DNA from: an uncultured Oscillibacter sp.
Lineage (GTDB): Bacteria; Bacillota; Clostridia; Oscillospirales; Oscillospiraceae
Direction of reading: 5' to 3'
DNA: 43,144 nt
Assembly (NCBI GenBank): GCA_910588005.1
Contig: CAJUQM010000023.1
Location: 1-43,144, forward strand
The notes under the pieces were generated by a model. That model was not told the origin of the DNA. It saw only the letters and a list, made by a program, of their open reading frames with translations, and ran no database searches. This document shows, one piece after another, positions 23,865 through 31,876 of the stretch (positions are counted from its first letter, which is position 1; every line of letters starts with the position of its first letter). A program made the position numbers and the translations under genes.

Positions 23865-25064
23865 TTACACGCCCTGCTGGGTGACAAATTCCCAGGCGCC
23901 GGTGGCGGTGTTGCAGTGCTTAACGTAGGCCACGTCCCGGATGGCGTCACCCACCTCGTCAAAGGCGATGTGTCCGGACACGCCGTCATACTCCACGCTG
24001 GGCAGGGCCAGCAGCACGGAATTGGGATCGGTGGCCCCCGCCTTTTTCAGAGCTTCCAGCGCCACATAGTAGGCGTCATAGCCCATGGCGGTGACAGCGG
24101 CGATCATGTCGTTGCCGTTGTTGTTGGCAAGGGCGGTGGAATCGCTGTTGATCCATGCCTTGACGCCCTCGTCAAAGGTGGGGTTGCCGCCTTCCTGGTA
24201 GAAGGTGGTGACGTTGATATCCACATCCTTGCCCTGGGCCGCAGCGGTGATGACGTTGGAGTCCCAAGTGTCGCCGGCCAGTATGGGCAGGCCCAGGGAC
24301 TGGGTGGCGGCCTGGTCAATAATCAGCGCGGCGGCCTCAGTGGAGACAGGGGCGAAGAAGACCTGGGCACCGGAGTTCTTGGCGTTGGTGACGTAGGAGC
24401 TGTAGTCGGAGGTTCCCTCGGGGAAGGTCTCGTAGACGCAGTTCTCCTTGCCGAAGGCCTCTTGGAAATAATTGCAGAGACCCACGGAATAGTCGTCGCC
24501 CTGCTTGGCCAGACAGTAGGCCTTGGTAGCGCCAAACTCATCCTTGGCGAAGTTGGCAAGAACCGTGCCCTGGAAGGGATCCAGGAAGCAGATGCGGAAA
24601 TAGTGGCTGTTGCCGGCGGTGACCTGAGGATTGGTGCAGGTAACGCCCATGGCGGGGACGCCCGCGTCGCCGAAGGTGTCGGAGGCGGCGATGGACACGC
24701 CGGAGCCGTAGGAACCCAGCACGATGGAAACGCCGCCGGACACCAGGGTCTGGGCCGCGGAGGGCGCTTTGTCATTGGAAGACTGGTTGTCGGCGTAGAC
24801 CAGCTCCACGGTGTAGGTCTCGCCGCCGATCTCCACGGTGGGAGTCTCCTGGTTGGCATACTGCATGCCCAGGATCTCCTGCTTGCCGCCGGCGCCGTTG
24901 TCGCCGGACTGGGGTTCAAACACGCCGATTTTGACGACTTTGCCGCCGCCAGAGCCGCCGTTGGTGCTGCCGTCAGAGCTGCTGCCGTTGCCGGAATTGC
25001 CGCCGCAGGCCGCCAAGCTCAGAACCATGGCCACGGCCAGCAGCAGAGCAAAACGCTTCTTCAT
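23865..25064 (-). CDS. livJ: Branched-chain amino acid ABC transporter substrate-binding lipoprotein LivJ/LivK
   Basis: A 399-residue type I periplasmic-binding lipoprotein. The signal peptide MKKRFALLLAVAMVLSLAAC ends in lipobox LAAC, followed by a Gly/Ser/Asn linker. The mature domain starts VVKIGVFEPQSGDNGAGGKQ. Other family blocks include GGVSIVLGSYGSGVSIAASDTFG and YDAYYVALEALKKAG. The ATG at 25064 is 9 nt after AAGGAGG, whereas the ATG at 25073 abuts it, so the shorter form is preferred. First gene of the liv operon. Confidence 0.93.
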   Translation of the reverse strand: MKKRFALLLAVAMVLSLAACGGNSGNGSSSDGSTNGGSGGGKVVKIGVFEPQSGDNGAGGKQEILGMQYANQETPTVEIGGETYTVELVYADNQSSNDKAPSAAQTLVSGGVSIVLGSYGSGVSIAASDTFGDAGVPAMGVTCTNPQVTAGNSHYFRICFLDPFQGTVLANFAKDEFGATKAYCLAKQGDDYSVGLCNYFQEAFGKENCVYETFPEGTSDYSSYVTNAKNSGAQVFFAPVSTEAAALIIDQAATQSLGLPILAGDTWDSNVITAAAQGKDVDINVTTFYQEGGNPTFDEGVKAWINSDSTALANNNGNDMIAAVTAMGYDAYYVALEALKKAGATDPNSVLLALPSVEYDGVSGHIAFDEVGDAIRDVAYVKHCNTATGAWEFVTQQGV

Positions 25065-25088
25065 TCTTTTCATCCTCCTTGAATTGAC

Positions 25089-25106
25089 GGAATGGAAGTC
25101 CATTCC
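25089..25106 (-). promoter_or_regulatory. Perfect 8-bp-arm palindrome in the livJ leader
   Basis: GGAATGGA (25089-25096) and TCCATTCC (25099-25106) are separated by 2 bp. It lies between the -10 box and the ribosome site of livJ, where a bound repressor would block transcription. A short RNA hairpin there is less likely because the loop is only 2 nt. Confidence 0.5.
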
Positions 25107-25119
25107 AAGGTTACGGAAC

Positions 25120-25148
25120 ATTTTATGCGGTTTTTATCTGTTTTGCAA
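25120..25148 (-). promoter_or_regulatory. livJ promoter P1
   Basis: On the minus strand TTGCAA (25143-25148), 17 bp, TAAAAT (25120-25125). The start site would fall about 50 bp before the livJ start codon. Confidence 0.55.
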
Positions 25149-25207
25149 GATAAATAATACACAGAAAGAGGAGGGCGATTTTTCTGCCGGTTCTTTAAGT
25201 TGTCCAT

Positions 25208-25235
25208 ATTATACAGGCTTTATGTCTGCGAGCAA
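25208..25235 (-). promoter_or_regulatory. Candidate upstream livJ promoter P2
   Basis: On the minus strand TTGCTC (25230-25235), 16 bp, perfect TATAAT (25208-25213). It would give a leader of about 137 nt. Apart from P1, P2, the palindrome and the ftsH terminator, the 361-bp gap 25065-25425 shows nothing I can identify. Confidence 0.4.
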
Positions 25236-25373
25236 AAGACAAATGCGGCGGTGGAGCAAAAATGGACCAATGGGTGTCCACGATACAAAGACACGCGTTT
25301 TCGTGATTTTGATGAAACCGCTTAACGGGGACGCATTTTTTTGCGCACTGGCGTTTGCGGCGGGGGAGCACAG

Positions 25374-25410
25374 AAAAAATCCGCCGCCTGTGCGGCGTGC
25401 ACAGGCGGCG
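25374..25410 (-). terminator. Terminator of the dnaB-tilS-hpt-ftsH unit
   Basis: A perfect 12-bp stem (CGCCGCCTGTGC with GCACAGGCGGCG, 25382-25393 and 25399-25410) with a 5-nt loop is followed on the minus strand by six T (25374-25379). It lies just past the ftsH stop. Confidence 0.92.
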
Positions 25411-25425
25411 AGATTTAAATGCTGC

Positions 25426-27282
25426 TTACTCTTTGGAGGTGGCGTCATCCCCGAAAACGGCCAAAAAAGCGTCCCGCTCCATGGTCTCATTTTCCAAAAG
25501 GTATTTAGCCACGGTGTCCAGCTGCTCCCGCTGCTGGCGAAGGATGGACTCGCAGCGGTCATAAGAGGCGGCTATCAGGGCTTTGACCTCGTTGTCAATT
25601 TGGGCGGCTACAGCCTCGGAATAGCTGCGGCCCTGGCTCATCGTGCGTCCGATAAAGACCTCGTCGTGTCCGGAGTCGAAGGCCACGGTGCCCAGCGCTT
25701 CGCTCATTCCGTAGGACGCGATCATCTTTCGGGCAATGGCGCTGGCTCGCTGGATATCGTTGCTGGCGCCGGTGGAGATGTCCCCCAGACACAGCTTCTC
25801 CGCCGCCCGGCCTCCCAACAGGGCCACGATCTGGTCCTCCATATACCGCTTGGAGAGATAGGAGCGGTCCTCCTCCGGCAGGGAGATGGTCATGCCGCCG
25901 GCCCGACCCCGGGGGACGATGCTGATCTGGCTTACCGGATCGTGATTGGGTAGGGCGTGCATCACCACGGCGTGGCCTGCCTCGTGGTACGCCGTCAGTT
26001 CCCGCTCGTGCTGGGGGATGATCCGGCTCTTCTTCTCGGGTCCGGCGATGACTTTGATCTCCGCCTCTTTCAGATCCTCCATGGTGATGAACCGCTGGTC
26101 CCGCCGGGCGGCCAGCAGAGCCGCCTCGTTCACGAGGTTTTCCAGGTCCGCTCCGGTAAATCCGGCGGTGCCCTGGGCCAATTTCCGCAGGTCTGCGTCC
26201 TCCGCCAGGGGCTTGCCCTTGGCGTGAACCTTTAGAATATCCTCCCGGCCCTTGATATCCGGCAGTCCCACATAGATCTGCCGGTCAAACCGCCCGGGGC
26301 GCAGCAGCGCGGGATCCAGCACGTCAGCGCGGTTGGTGGCCGCCAGAACGACCACACCCTCATTGGCGGCAAAGCCGTCCATCTCCACCAGCAGCTGGTT
26401 CAGCGTCTGTTCCCGCTCGTCGTGTCCGCCGCCTACGCCGGTGCCCCGCTGGCGGCCCACGGCGTCAATCTCATCGATAAAGACGATGGCGGGGGAGGTC
26501 TTTTTGGCTTGGTCAAAGAGGTCCCGGACCCGGGACGCCCCCACGCCCACGTACAGCTCCACAAAGTCGGAGCCGGAGATGGAGAGAAAACCCACCCCGG
26601 CCTCTCCGGCCACGGCCTTGGCCAGCAGCGTTTTGCCGGTGCCGGGGGGACCCACCAGCAGCACGCCCTTGGGAATACGGGCGCCCAGCGCAATGAATTT
26701 TTGGGGATCTTTCAGGAACTCCACAATCTCCTGGAGTTCCTCCTTTTCCTCGTTGGCTCCGGCCACATCGTCAAAGGTGACTTTTTTGTCCTTTTCGGTG
26801 AGCGACCGGGTATGGGCGGTGCCAAACTTGGCCATCCGGTCCGGTCCCATGCCGCCGCCCTGGACGCGGAAGAGGAAGAGGTAGCCCATCAGCCCCACGG
26901 CCACCAGGACCAGCAGACCCGGCAGCAGCAGCTCCAGCCAGTTGGTGGTCTCCGGCGGGGGATAGTCGTAATGGGTGAGGACGCCCTTGGCGTACTGCTC
27001 TTGAACCAGACCGTTTAGGTCGTCAAAGAAAAGCTGGAAATCATACAGGCGGTAGCGGAGCGTCTTGGCGCCGTCCCGCTCCTCACGCAGGGTCAGGGTT
27101 AAGTTGCTGCCGGTGTCGATGGTAAAGCTCTCCACCTTTTCCTGGATAAAGAGCTGCCGCACCTGGGAGTAGTCCAATTGGGGCGAGCGGGTCTCCGCCT
27201 GCCACAGCCAGCTGGCGCACGCCATGATAATGAGCGCCAAAAACACGAAGCTGAAATTGGACATCCGGTTTTGTCTGGTCAA
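25426..27282 (-). CDS. ftsH: ATP-dependent zinc metalloprotease FtsH
   Basis: The 618-residue membrane AAA+ protease degrades misfolded membrane proteins and some regulators. Two membrane spans (about 11-27 and 115-138) flank a short extracytoplasmic domain. The AAA module has Walker A GPPGTGKT (211-218), Walker B IVFIDEID (267-273) and the second region of homology with ATNRADVLDPALLRPGRFDR. The zinc site is HEAGH (433-437). The start is TTG at 27282, 7 nt after AAGGAGG; the first ATG (27264) has no comparable site. tilS-hpt-ftsH order is conserved in Firmicutes. Confidence 0.97.
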   Translation of the reverse strand: MTRQNRMSNFSFVFLALIIMACASWLWQAETRSPQLDYSQVRQLFIQEKVESFTIDTGSNLTLTLREERDGAKTLRYRLYDFQLFFDDLNGLVQEQYAKGVLTHYDYPPPETTNWLELLLPGLLVLVAVGLMGYLFLFRVQGGGMGPDRMAKFGTAHTRSLTEKDKKVTFDDVAGANEEKEELQEIVEFLKDPQKFIALGARIPKGVLLVGPPGTGKTLLAKAVAGEAGVGFLSISGSDFVELYVGVGASRVRDLFDQAKKTSPAIVFIDEIDAVGRQRGTGVGGGHDEREQTLNQLLVEMDGFAANEGVVVLAATNRADVLDPALLRPGRFDRQIYVGLPDIKGREDILKVHAKGKPLAEDADLRKLAQGTAGFTGADLENLVNEAALLAARRDQRFITMEDLKEAEIKVIAGPEKKSRIIPQHERELTAYHEAGHAVVMHALPNHDPVSQISIVPRGRAGGMTISLPEEDRSYLSKRYMEDQIVALLGGRAAEKLCLGDISTGASNDIQRASAIARKMIASYGMSEALGTVAFDSGHDEVFIGRTMSQGRSYSEAVAAQIDNEVKALIAASYDRCESILRQQREQLDTVAKYLLENETMERDAFLAVFGDDATSKE

Positions 27283-27366
27283 TCAGGTCCCTCCTTTGGG
27301 GATAGAGTAGGCGGGGGCTGCCGGGAACCCGCTTTTACAGCGGCCTTGCCCCTGGGCGGGTCCGTC

Positions 27367-27561
27367 TCAGGGAATCAGCCCGTGGTCCCGGGCAAGGGCC
27401 TTGATGCTCCGGTCATAGGTGGCCTCTCCCTCCGGAGAGAAGAAACAGCCCGGTACTCCCTCGCCGTGGTCTCTGTGGTGGGCGACGCACTCGCAGCACT
27501 TGCCGTGCCGCGGGCAGCTATAGGTGCAGGGGCATGGGCGGGTATTCTCACAGGAATTCAT
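27367..27561 (-). CDS. Small Cys-rich protein (DUF6485-like), putative metal-binding
   Basis: A 64-residue protein with eight cysteines (4, 10, 12, 16, 22, 23, 25, 39) and several histidines (19, 28, 29, 32), arranged as CxCTYxxCxRxGxCCxCVxxHR then GCFF. The pattern suggests one or two zinc sites or an iron-sulphur cluster. I recall similar clostridial proteins under DUF6485, but the name is from memory and no function is known to me. The ATG follows GAGGAGA by 7 nt. It lies between hpt and ftsH, interrupting a normally adjacent pair, and appears co-transcribed. Confidence 0.8.
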   Translation of the reverse strand: MNSCENTRPCPCTYSCPRHGKCCECVAHHRDHGEGVPGCFFSPEGEATYDRSIKALARDHGLIP

Positions 27562-27607
27562 TTTGCATTCTCCTCAATACTTGATGATCTGCTGCATACC
27601 GCGGGCC

Positions 27608-28159
27608 TTAGTCCGCGTAGACCTCCGGTTTCAGCACGCCGATGTAGGGGATGTTGCGGTAGTGCTGGCAGTAGTCGAGACCGTAGCCCACCACAAATTC
27701 GTTTGGCACCTCAAAGCCGGCGAAATCGGCGTCAATGGCCTTGGTGCGGCGGGAGGGCTTATCCAGCAGCGCAACAATGGTGATGGAAGCCGCGCCCTTG
27801 GTGAGGAAGTAGTCCTTTAAAAAGGCAAGGGTATTGCCGGAATCCAAAATATCTTCCACAATAATTAGATCCCGGCCCGTGATATCCTGCTGGAGATCGT
27901 GGTTGATCTTCACCCGGCCGGAGGAGGCGGTGGCGTTTTCATAGGAGCTGACGGCGATGAACTCCACGTCGCTCCTCAGCTGACAGGCCCGCACCAAGTC
28001 CGCCATGAACACAAAAGAACCCTTCAAAACCCCCAGGAACAGGGGCCGCTTGCCTTGGAACCGCTCATATAAGGCGCCGCCGAGTTCACCGATCCGCCTT
28101 TGCAGTTCCTCCTCGGTAATCAGGACTTTCAGAATATCGTTTTCCATCTCGCTTTTCAT
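27608..28159 (-). CDS. hpt: Hypoxanthine phosphoribosyltransferase
   Basis: The 183-residue purine-salvage enzyme makes IMP or GMP from hypoxanthine or guanine and PRPP. The PRPP motif is LIIVEDILDSGNTL, and FLGVLKGSFVFMADL and FVVGYGLDYCQHYRNIPYIGVL are family blocks. The start ATG lies 1-4 bp within the tilS stop region. A second ATG four codons in has no better ribosome site. Conserved partner of tilS and ftsH. Confidence 0.95.
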   Translation of the reverse strand: MKSEMENDILKVLITEEELQRRIGELGGALYERFQGKRPLFLGVLKGSFVFMADLVRACQLRSDVEFIAVSSYENATASSGRVKINHDLQQDITGRDLIIVEDILDSGNTLAFLKDYFLTKGAASITIVALLDKPSRRTKAIDADFAGFEVPNEFVVGYGLDYCQHYRNIPYIGVLKPEVYAD

Positions 28160-29523
28160 GTTTCATCCGCCTCTCTGTCTTTAATAATTTTGATGAACCG
28201 GACAGTGTTCCCCTCCGGCAGAAATTCCGCATCCACCCCAAGCCGCCATACGGCGGCCAGCTTTCCCTCCACGTAGATGGCAGGCAGGCGGTCCCGCTCC
28301 TCCGGGGGGATGCGGCGGTCCAGACACAGCCGCTTCACGCTGCGCCGCCCCCGGCCTCCGGAGAGGGCCAGGCGGCCGCCAGGCGGGGCCGGGGCCACAG
28401 TGACAGCGGAGGACTGTCCCTGGGGGGAGGGCCGGAGGGACAGTCCCTCTCCCTCCGGCCGGTCCAGCAGGACCAGCGTGCAGTCTCCCCAGCGAAGGGG
28501 GCGCCCCGGCAGCAGCCGGACTTCCGCCGGAGCTTGGGGCTGGGTCTCTAAAACCAGCTCTCCCCGGCAGCATCGGGCGGTGACGCTGTGGGGCAGGCTG
28601 AGCCGCCTCTCCGGTTTTCTGCCGGGGCGGCAGATCAGGTCTAAAATGGCGCTTAGGTGGACGGCGCCCATATCTCTCCGCCCCACGCCCAAAAGGTCAA
28701 ACATATGCAGCAGCATCCGGGGCCGTACCGCCTCCGGAGCGTGGAGAAGGGCGTCTGCGGAGAGGGATACCCGGCCATTCCGGACTTCCGCATAGGCCGT
28801 ACGGGCAGCGGCGTCCTCCTCTAAGGTGCGGTCTATGCACCGGAGCTGTCCGGCGGTCCGGCTGATGTGTTCCGCTGCTCTGGGATTCAGCTCCTCCAGC
28901 AGGGGCATGATCCGGAGCCGCAGAAAATTCCGGCTGGCGGTGTCCGGGTCAGTATTGGTCTCGTCCTCAATGTGGGGGATCTCCCAGGCGGCGGCACAGT
29001 CCTCCAGCTCCGCCCGGGTTACGTCCAGCAGGGGACGGCAGATCCCATCCCGCTGCCGCTCCATACCGGCCAAACCCTTGAGTCCGGTGCCCCGGACCAG
29101 GTTCAGCAGGACCGTCTCGGCGTTGTCGCCGGCGTGGTGGGCGGTGTAGATCCAAAGGCCTCCCTCCGCCTCCGCCGTCCGGCGTAAAAACGCGTAGCGC
29201 AGCGTTCGGGCGGCCTCTTCTATGGTCTGGCCCTCCCGTTTGGCAAAACCTTGGACGTCCCCCCGTCCCACGGTCAGCGGGATGTTCCACTGGGCGCAGA
29301 TCTCCCTGACAAAGGACTCGTCCCGGTCTGCCGCCGCACCCCGCAGCTGGTGGTTGAAATGGGCGGCGGCGATCCGCCCGCCCTGTCTTTTGCACCATGC
29401 GTCCAGCATGAAAAGAAGGCACATGGAGTCCAATCCGCCGGACACGGCGCAGAGCGCCGCCTGCCCCCTCTGGGGAAGGAACTGGGGGGGGCACCGCTCC
29501 AAAAGCTCAGTCCTCGCCGTCAT
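28156..29523 (-). CDS. tilS: tRNA(Ile) lysidine synthase
   Basis: The 455-residue enzyme changes C34 of the CAU-anticodon tRNA(Ile) to lysidine using ATP and lysine. The PP-loop AVSGGLDSM is at about 26-34, followed by AAHFNHQLRG and YTAHHAGDNAETVLLNLVRGTGLKGLAGM, both family blocks. The C-terminal substrate-binding domain ends with DRRIPPEERDRLPAIYVEGKLAAVW and GVDAEF. The start ATG at 29523 gives the normal length and overlaps the dnaB stop by 17 bp. Its stop overlaps the hpt start by 4 bp. Confidence 0.95.
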   Translation of the reverse strand: MTARTELLERCPPQFLPQRGQAALCAVSGGLDSMCLLFMLDAWCKRQGGRIAAAHFNHQLRGAAADRDESFVREICAQWNIPLTVGRGDVQGFAKREGQTIEEAARTLRYAFLRRTAEAEGGLWIYTAHHAGDNAETVLLNLVRGTGLKGLAGMERQRDGICRPLLDVTRAELEDCAAAWEIPHIEDETNTDPDTASRNFLRLRIMPLLEELNPRAAEHISRTAGQLRCIDRTLEEDAAARTAYAEVRNGRVSLSADALLHAPEAVRPRMLLHMFDLLGVGRRDMGAVHLSAILDLICRPGRKPERRLSLPHSVTARCCRGELVLETQPQAPAEVRLLPGRPLRWGDCTLVLLDRPEGEGLSLRPSPQGQSSAVTVAPAPPGGRLALSGGRGRRSVKRLCLDRRIPPEERDRLPAIYVEGKLAAVWRLGVDAEFLPEGNTVRFIKIIKDREADET

Positions 29524-30859
29524 ATCGGGTGTCCAGTGTGGAGAACTGAGTGTACTCCGGCATCCACCGCAGCTCCACCTTTCCGGTCTCGCCGTGGCGG
29601 TTTTTGGCGACGATGCACTCGGCGATGTTGTGCTTTTCCGAATCCTCGTTGTAGTAGTCGTCCCGGTACAAAAACAGCACGATATCCGCGTCCTGCTCAA
29701 TGGCGCCGGACTCCCGCAGGTCAGAGAGCATAGGCCGCTTGTCGTCCCGCTTTTCATTGGCGCGGGAGAGCTGGCTGAGGCAGATCACCGGCACGTTCAG
29801 CTCCTTGGCCATGATCTTCAGCATCCGCGACATGTCGGAGACCACCTGCTGGCGGTTCTCCCCGCCCCGGTTCTGGCCTCCGGCGGAGGTCATCAACTGC
29901 AGATAGTCGATGACCACCAGCCCCAAATTGTCCAGCCGGCGGCATTTGGCGTTCATGTCCGCCACGGACAGCATGGGGTTGTCGTCAATACGGATATCCA
30001 CTTTGTTTAAAATCATAGCGGCCCCTGCGATCTTCTCCCAGTCTGTCTCCCGCAGATAGCCGGTTTTCAGGCGGTTGTTCTCTACCAGGGCCTCGGAGCT
30101 GAGGAGCCGGGAGGCCAGCTGCTCCCGGGACATTTCCAGGGAGAAGAGGGCCACGGTTTTCTGAGTGCCCTTGGCCACATTCAGCGCCAGGTTCAGCGCC
30201 AGAGAGGTCTTACCCATGCCGGGCCGCGCGGCCAGCAGGATCAGGTCGGACTTGTTCAGGCCGGTGATCTTCTGGTCGATGGCGGAAAGGCCCGTGGAGA
30301 GGCCCGGGAGGTGATTTTCACTCTCTCCCATCTCGCTGAGGCGGTCCAGCACCTCCGGCAGAACTTGGCGCAAGGGCACCATGTCCTGGGCGGACTGCCC
30401 GCGGCGGACGGCGTAGACCTTCTGTTCTGCGGCCTCTAAAATTTCCGCCGCTCCGCCCACGCCCTCCTGCACCAGGGCGGTGATTTCCGCCGCGGCCTGG
30501 GCCACGCCCCGCAGCAGCGCCTTGTCCCGGACGATGGAGACGTACTCCATCACATTGGCGCTGGTGGGGGTGATTTCCATCAGTTGGGCGAGATACGGGC
30601 GTGTGGTCTGGTCATCATAGGTGCCGGCCTTTTGCATCTCGTCACAGACGGTGATGCCGTCAATGGGCTTGGCGTAGGTGAACATGGAGTAGATGGTCTC
30701 AAAAATCTCCCGGTTCTGCCGCAGGTAAAAATCGGCGGGTCGGAGCTTATCCATCACGTCCTTGACGCAGTCGGCATCGATGAGCATGGAACCCAGCACC
30801 GCCTGCTCGCCCTCTAAGCTGTGGGGCATCTGGCGCAGAAGAAGGTCCTCGTTTGCCAA
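29507..30859 (-). CDS. dnaB: Replicative DNA helicase DnaB
   Basis: The 450-residue hexameric helicase moves on the lagging strand at the replication fork. The N-terminal domain begins with LLLRQMPHSLEGEQAVLGSML. The RecA-like core has Walker A AARPGMGKTSLAL, Walker B LVVIDYLQLM, and SQLSRANEKRDDKRPMLSDLRESGAIEQDAD. The proposed start is a TTG at 30859, with a GGTGG ribosome site 9 nt upstream, because family proteins begin a few residues before LLRQMPHS. The frame stays open upstream to an ATG at 31078, through the inverted-repeat element, so a longer product cannot be excluded. Confidence 0.93.
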   Translation of the reverse strand: MANEDLLLRQMPHSLEGEQAVLGSMLIDADCVKDVMDKLRPADFYLRQNREIFETIYSMFTYAKPIDGITVCDEMQKAGTYDDQTTRPYLAQLMEITPTSANVMEYVSIVRDKALLRGVAQAAAEITALVQEGVGGAAEILEAAEQKVYAVRRGQSAQDMVPLRQVLPEVLDRLSEMGESENHLPGLSTGLSAIDQKITGLNKSDLILLAARPGMGKTSLALNLALNVAKGTQKTVALFSLEMSREQLASRLLSSEALVENNRLKTGYLRETDWEKIAGAAMILNKVDIRIDDNPMLSVADMNAKCRRLDNLGLVVIDYLQLMTSAGGQNRGGENRQQVVSDMSRMLKIMAKELNVPVICLSQLSRANEKRDDKRPMLSDLRESGAIEQDADIVLFLYRDDYYNEDSEKHNIAECIVAKNRHGETGKVELRWMPEYTQFSTLDTRYDGED

Positions 30860-30889
30860 GGGAAAACACCACCCTTTTTGAATTGGAAA

Positions 30890-31058
30890 CCTAGAGTCTG
30901 CTTTAAAACCATCAAAACACCGTCTTAGAGCGCCTTTTTCCGCCGGGACCGCGTTGATTTGACTTGAAATCCGCCAGGATTCCTGCGTCAAATCGCCTTG
31001 CCCGACAGAAAAATCTGTTCCAATCCGGCATTCCGCCGGTTTTAAAACAGACTCTAGG
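30890..31058. mobile_element. 169-bp MITE-like element with 21-bp terminal inverted repeats
   Basis: The ends (30890-30910 and 31038-31058) are inverted copies matching at 20 of 21 positions and begin CCTAGAGTCTG. The TA in the outer bases could be a TA target duplication as made by Tc1/IS630-type elements. Inside lie nested stems GATTTGAC/GTCAAATC (30956-30963, 30987-30994) with AATCC/GGATT inside, then ACAGA/TCTGT (31005-31018) and CCGGC/GCCGG (31025-31039). No transposase is encoded. It lies between rplI and dnaB. A structured RNA is the alternative. Confidence 0.65.
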
Positions 31059-31108
31059 GTTCGGGGCCTGCCGGCCATTGGGAAGCGGGCCGCCCAGGGG
31101 GACGGCCC

Positions 31109-31558
31109 CTACTTCTCCTCAAACACCGACACGTAGACGGTGCCGCTGACCTCGAAACCCAGTTTGGCTTTTACCTGATAGCTGCCAAAGGCCTTGATGG
31201 GGTCCTCCAGCACCAATTTCTGCTTGGGCACGTCGATGCCGTACTGCTTTTGAAGCCCCTCGGAGATCTCCTTGGTGGTGACGGCGCCGAAGAGCTTGCC
31301 GCCCGCGCCGGCCTTGGCGGTGAGCTTTACCTGGCACTCCTTCAGCTTTTCGGCAATGTCCTCTGCCTCGGCTTTCAGGCGGGCTTCCTCGGCCTTGCGG
31401 GCCTTCTCCTTGAGGTTCATGGTGTTGATGGCGTCCGCCGTGGCGGGGATGGCCATCTTCCGGGGCAGGAGGAAATTCCGGGCGTAGCCCTCGGAGACCT
31501 CCACCATCTGCCCCTTCTTGCCCTGGCCCTTCACGTCCTGCTGTAAAATTACTTTCAT
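31109..31558 (-). CDS. rplI: 50S ribosomal protein L9
   Basis: The 149-residue protein has the L9 N-terminal domain MKVILQQDVKGQGKKGQMVEVSEGYARNFLLPR, a long Lys/Glu-rich connecting helix (about 50-80) and the C-terminal domain with GKLFGAVTTKEI. It binds 23S rRNA domain V and helps keep reading frame. The ATG at 31558 has AAGGAG 8 nt upstream. It sits between gdpP and dnaB as in many Firmicutes. Confidence 0.97.
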   Translation of the reverse strand: MKVILQQDVKGQGKKGQMVEVSEGYARNFLLPRKMAIPATADAINTMNLKEKARKAEEARLKAEAEDIAEKLKECQVKLTAKAGAGGKLFGAVTTKEISEGLQKQYGIDVPKQKLVLEDPIKAFGSYQVKAKLGFEVSGTVYVSVFEEK

Positions 31559-31623
31559 CGGTTATTTCTCCTTATGTCTTGAATCTTTCATTGTTTTCAA
31601 TCAATACCTTATGACAACGCCTC

Positions 31624-31860
31624 TCACGGCTCGCCGTGCTCAAGCTCTCGGTCCTCCAGCTTCTGAATGCGCTTTTCAAGTGCTGCAATTCTGCCATTCT
31701 GCTCCGTGAAGATCAGGATGGGGATGGTAATGAAAAACGCGATGGCCGCGCCCGCACCGTAGTAGTGGCGAGAAAGGTCAAAGAGCAGCCCACCGCCAAA
31801 GAAGAAAAACACTTCTATGATGATGAGACAGATCAAAAATATCTGAAAAAAGTGTTTCAT
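31624..31860 (-). CDS. Small membrane protein of unknown function
   Basis: A 78-residue protein with two hydrophobic spans (about 4-27 and 39-53), followed by a short charged helix, NGRIAALEKRIQKLEDRELE, likely a coiled coil in the cytosol. The ATG at 31860 follows AAAGGA by 8 nt and starts 16 nt after the gdpP stop. It lies between gdpP and rplI in the same operon. I do not recognise the family; a link to the GdpP membrane protein is only positional. Confidence 0.7.
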   Translation of the reverse strand: MKHFFQIFLICLIIIEVFFFFGGGLLFDLSRHYYGAGAAIAFFITIPILIFTEQNGRIAALEKRIQKLEDRELEHGEP

Positions 31861-31876
31861 GGCAGATTTCCTTTCC

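Noticed and set aside
29524..29757. N-terminal extension of tilS upstream of 29523
   Set aside because: The added 78 residues are Ser/Thr/Arg-rich, overlap dnaB in another frame and go beyond the family start; the ATG at 29523 gives normal TilS length.
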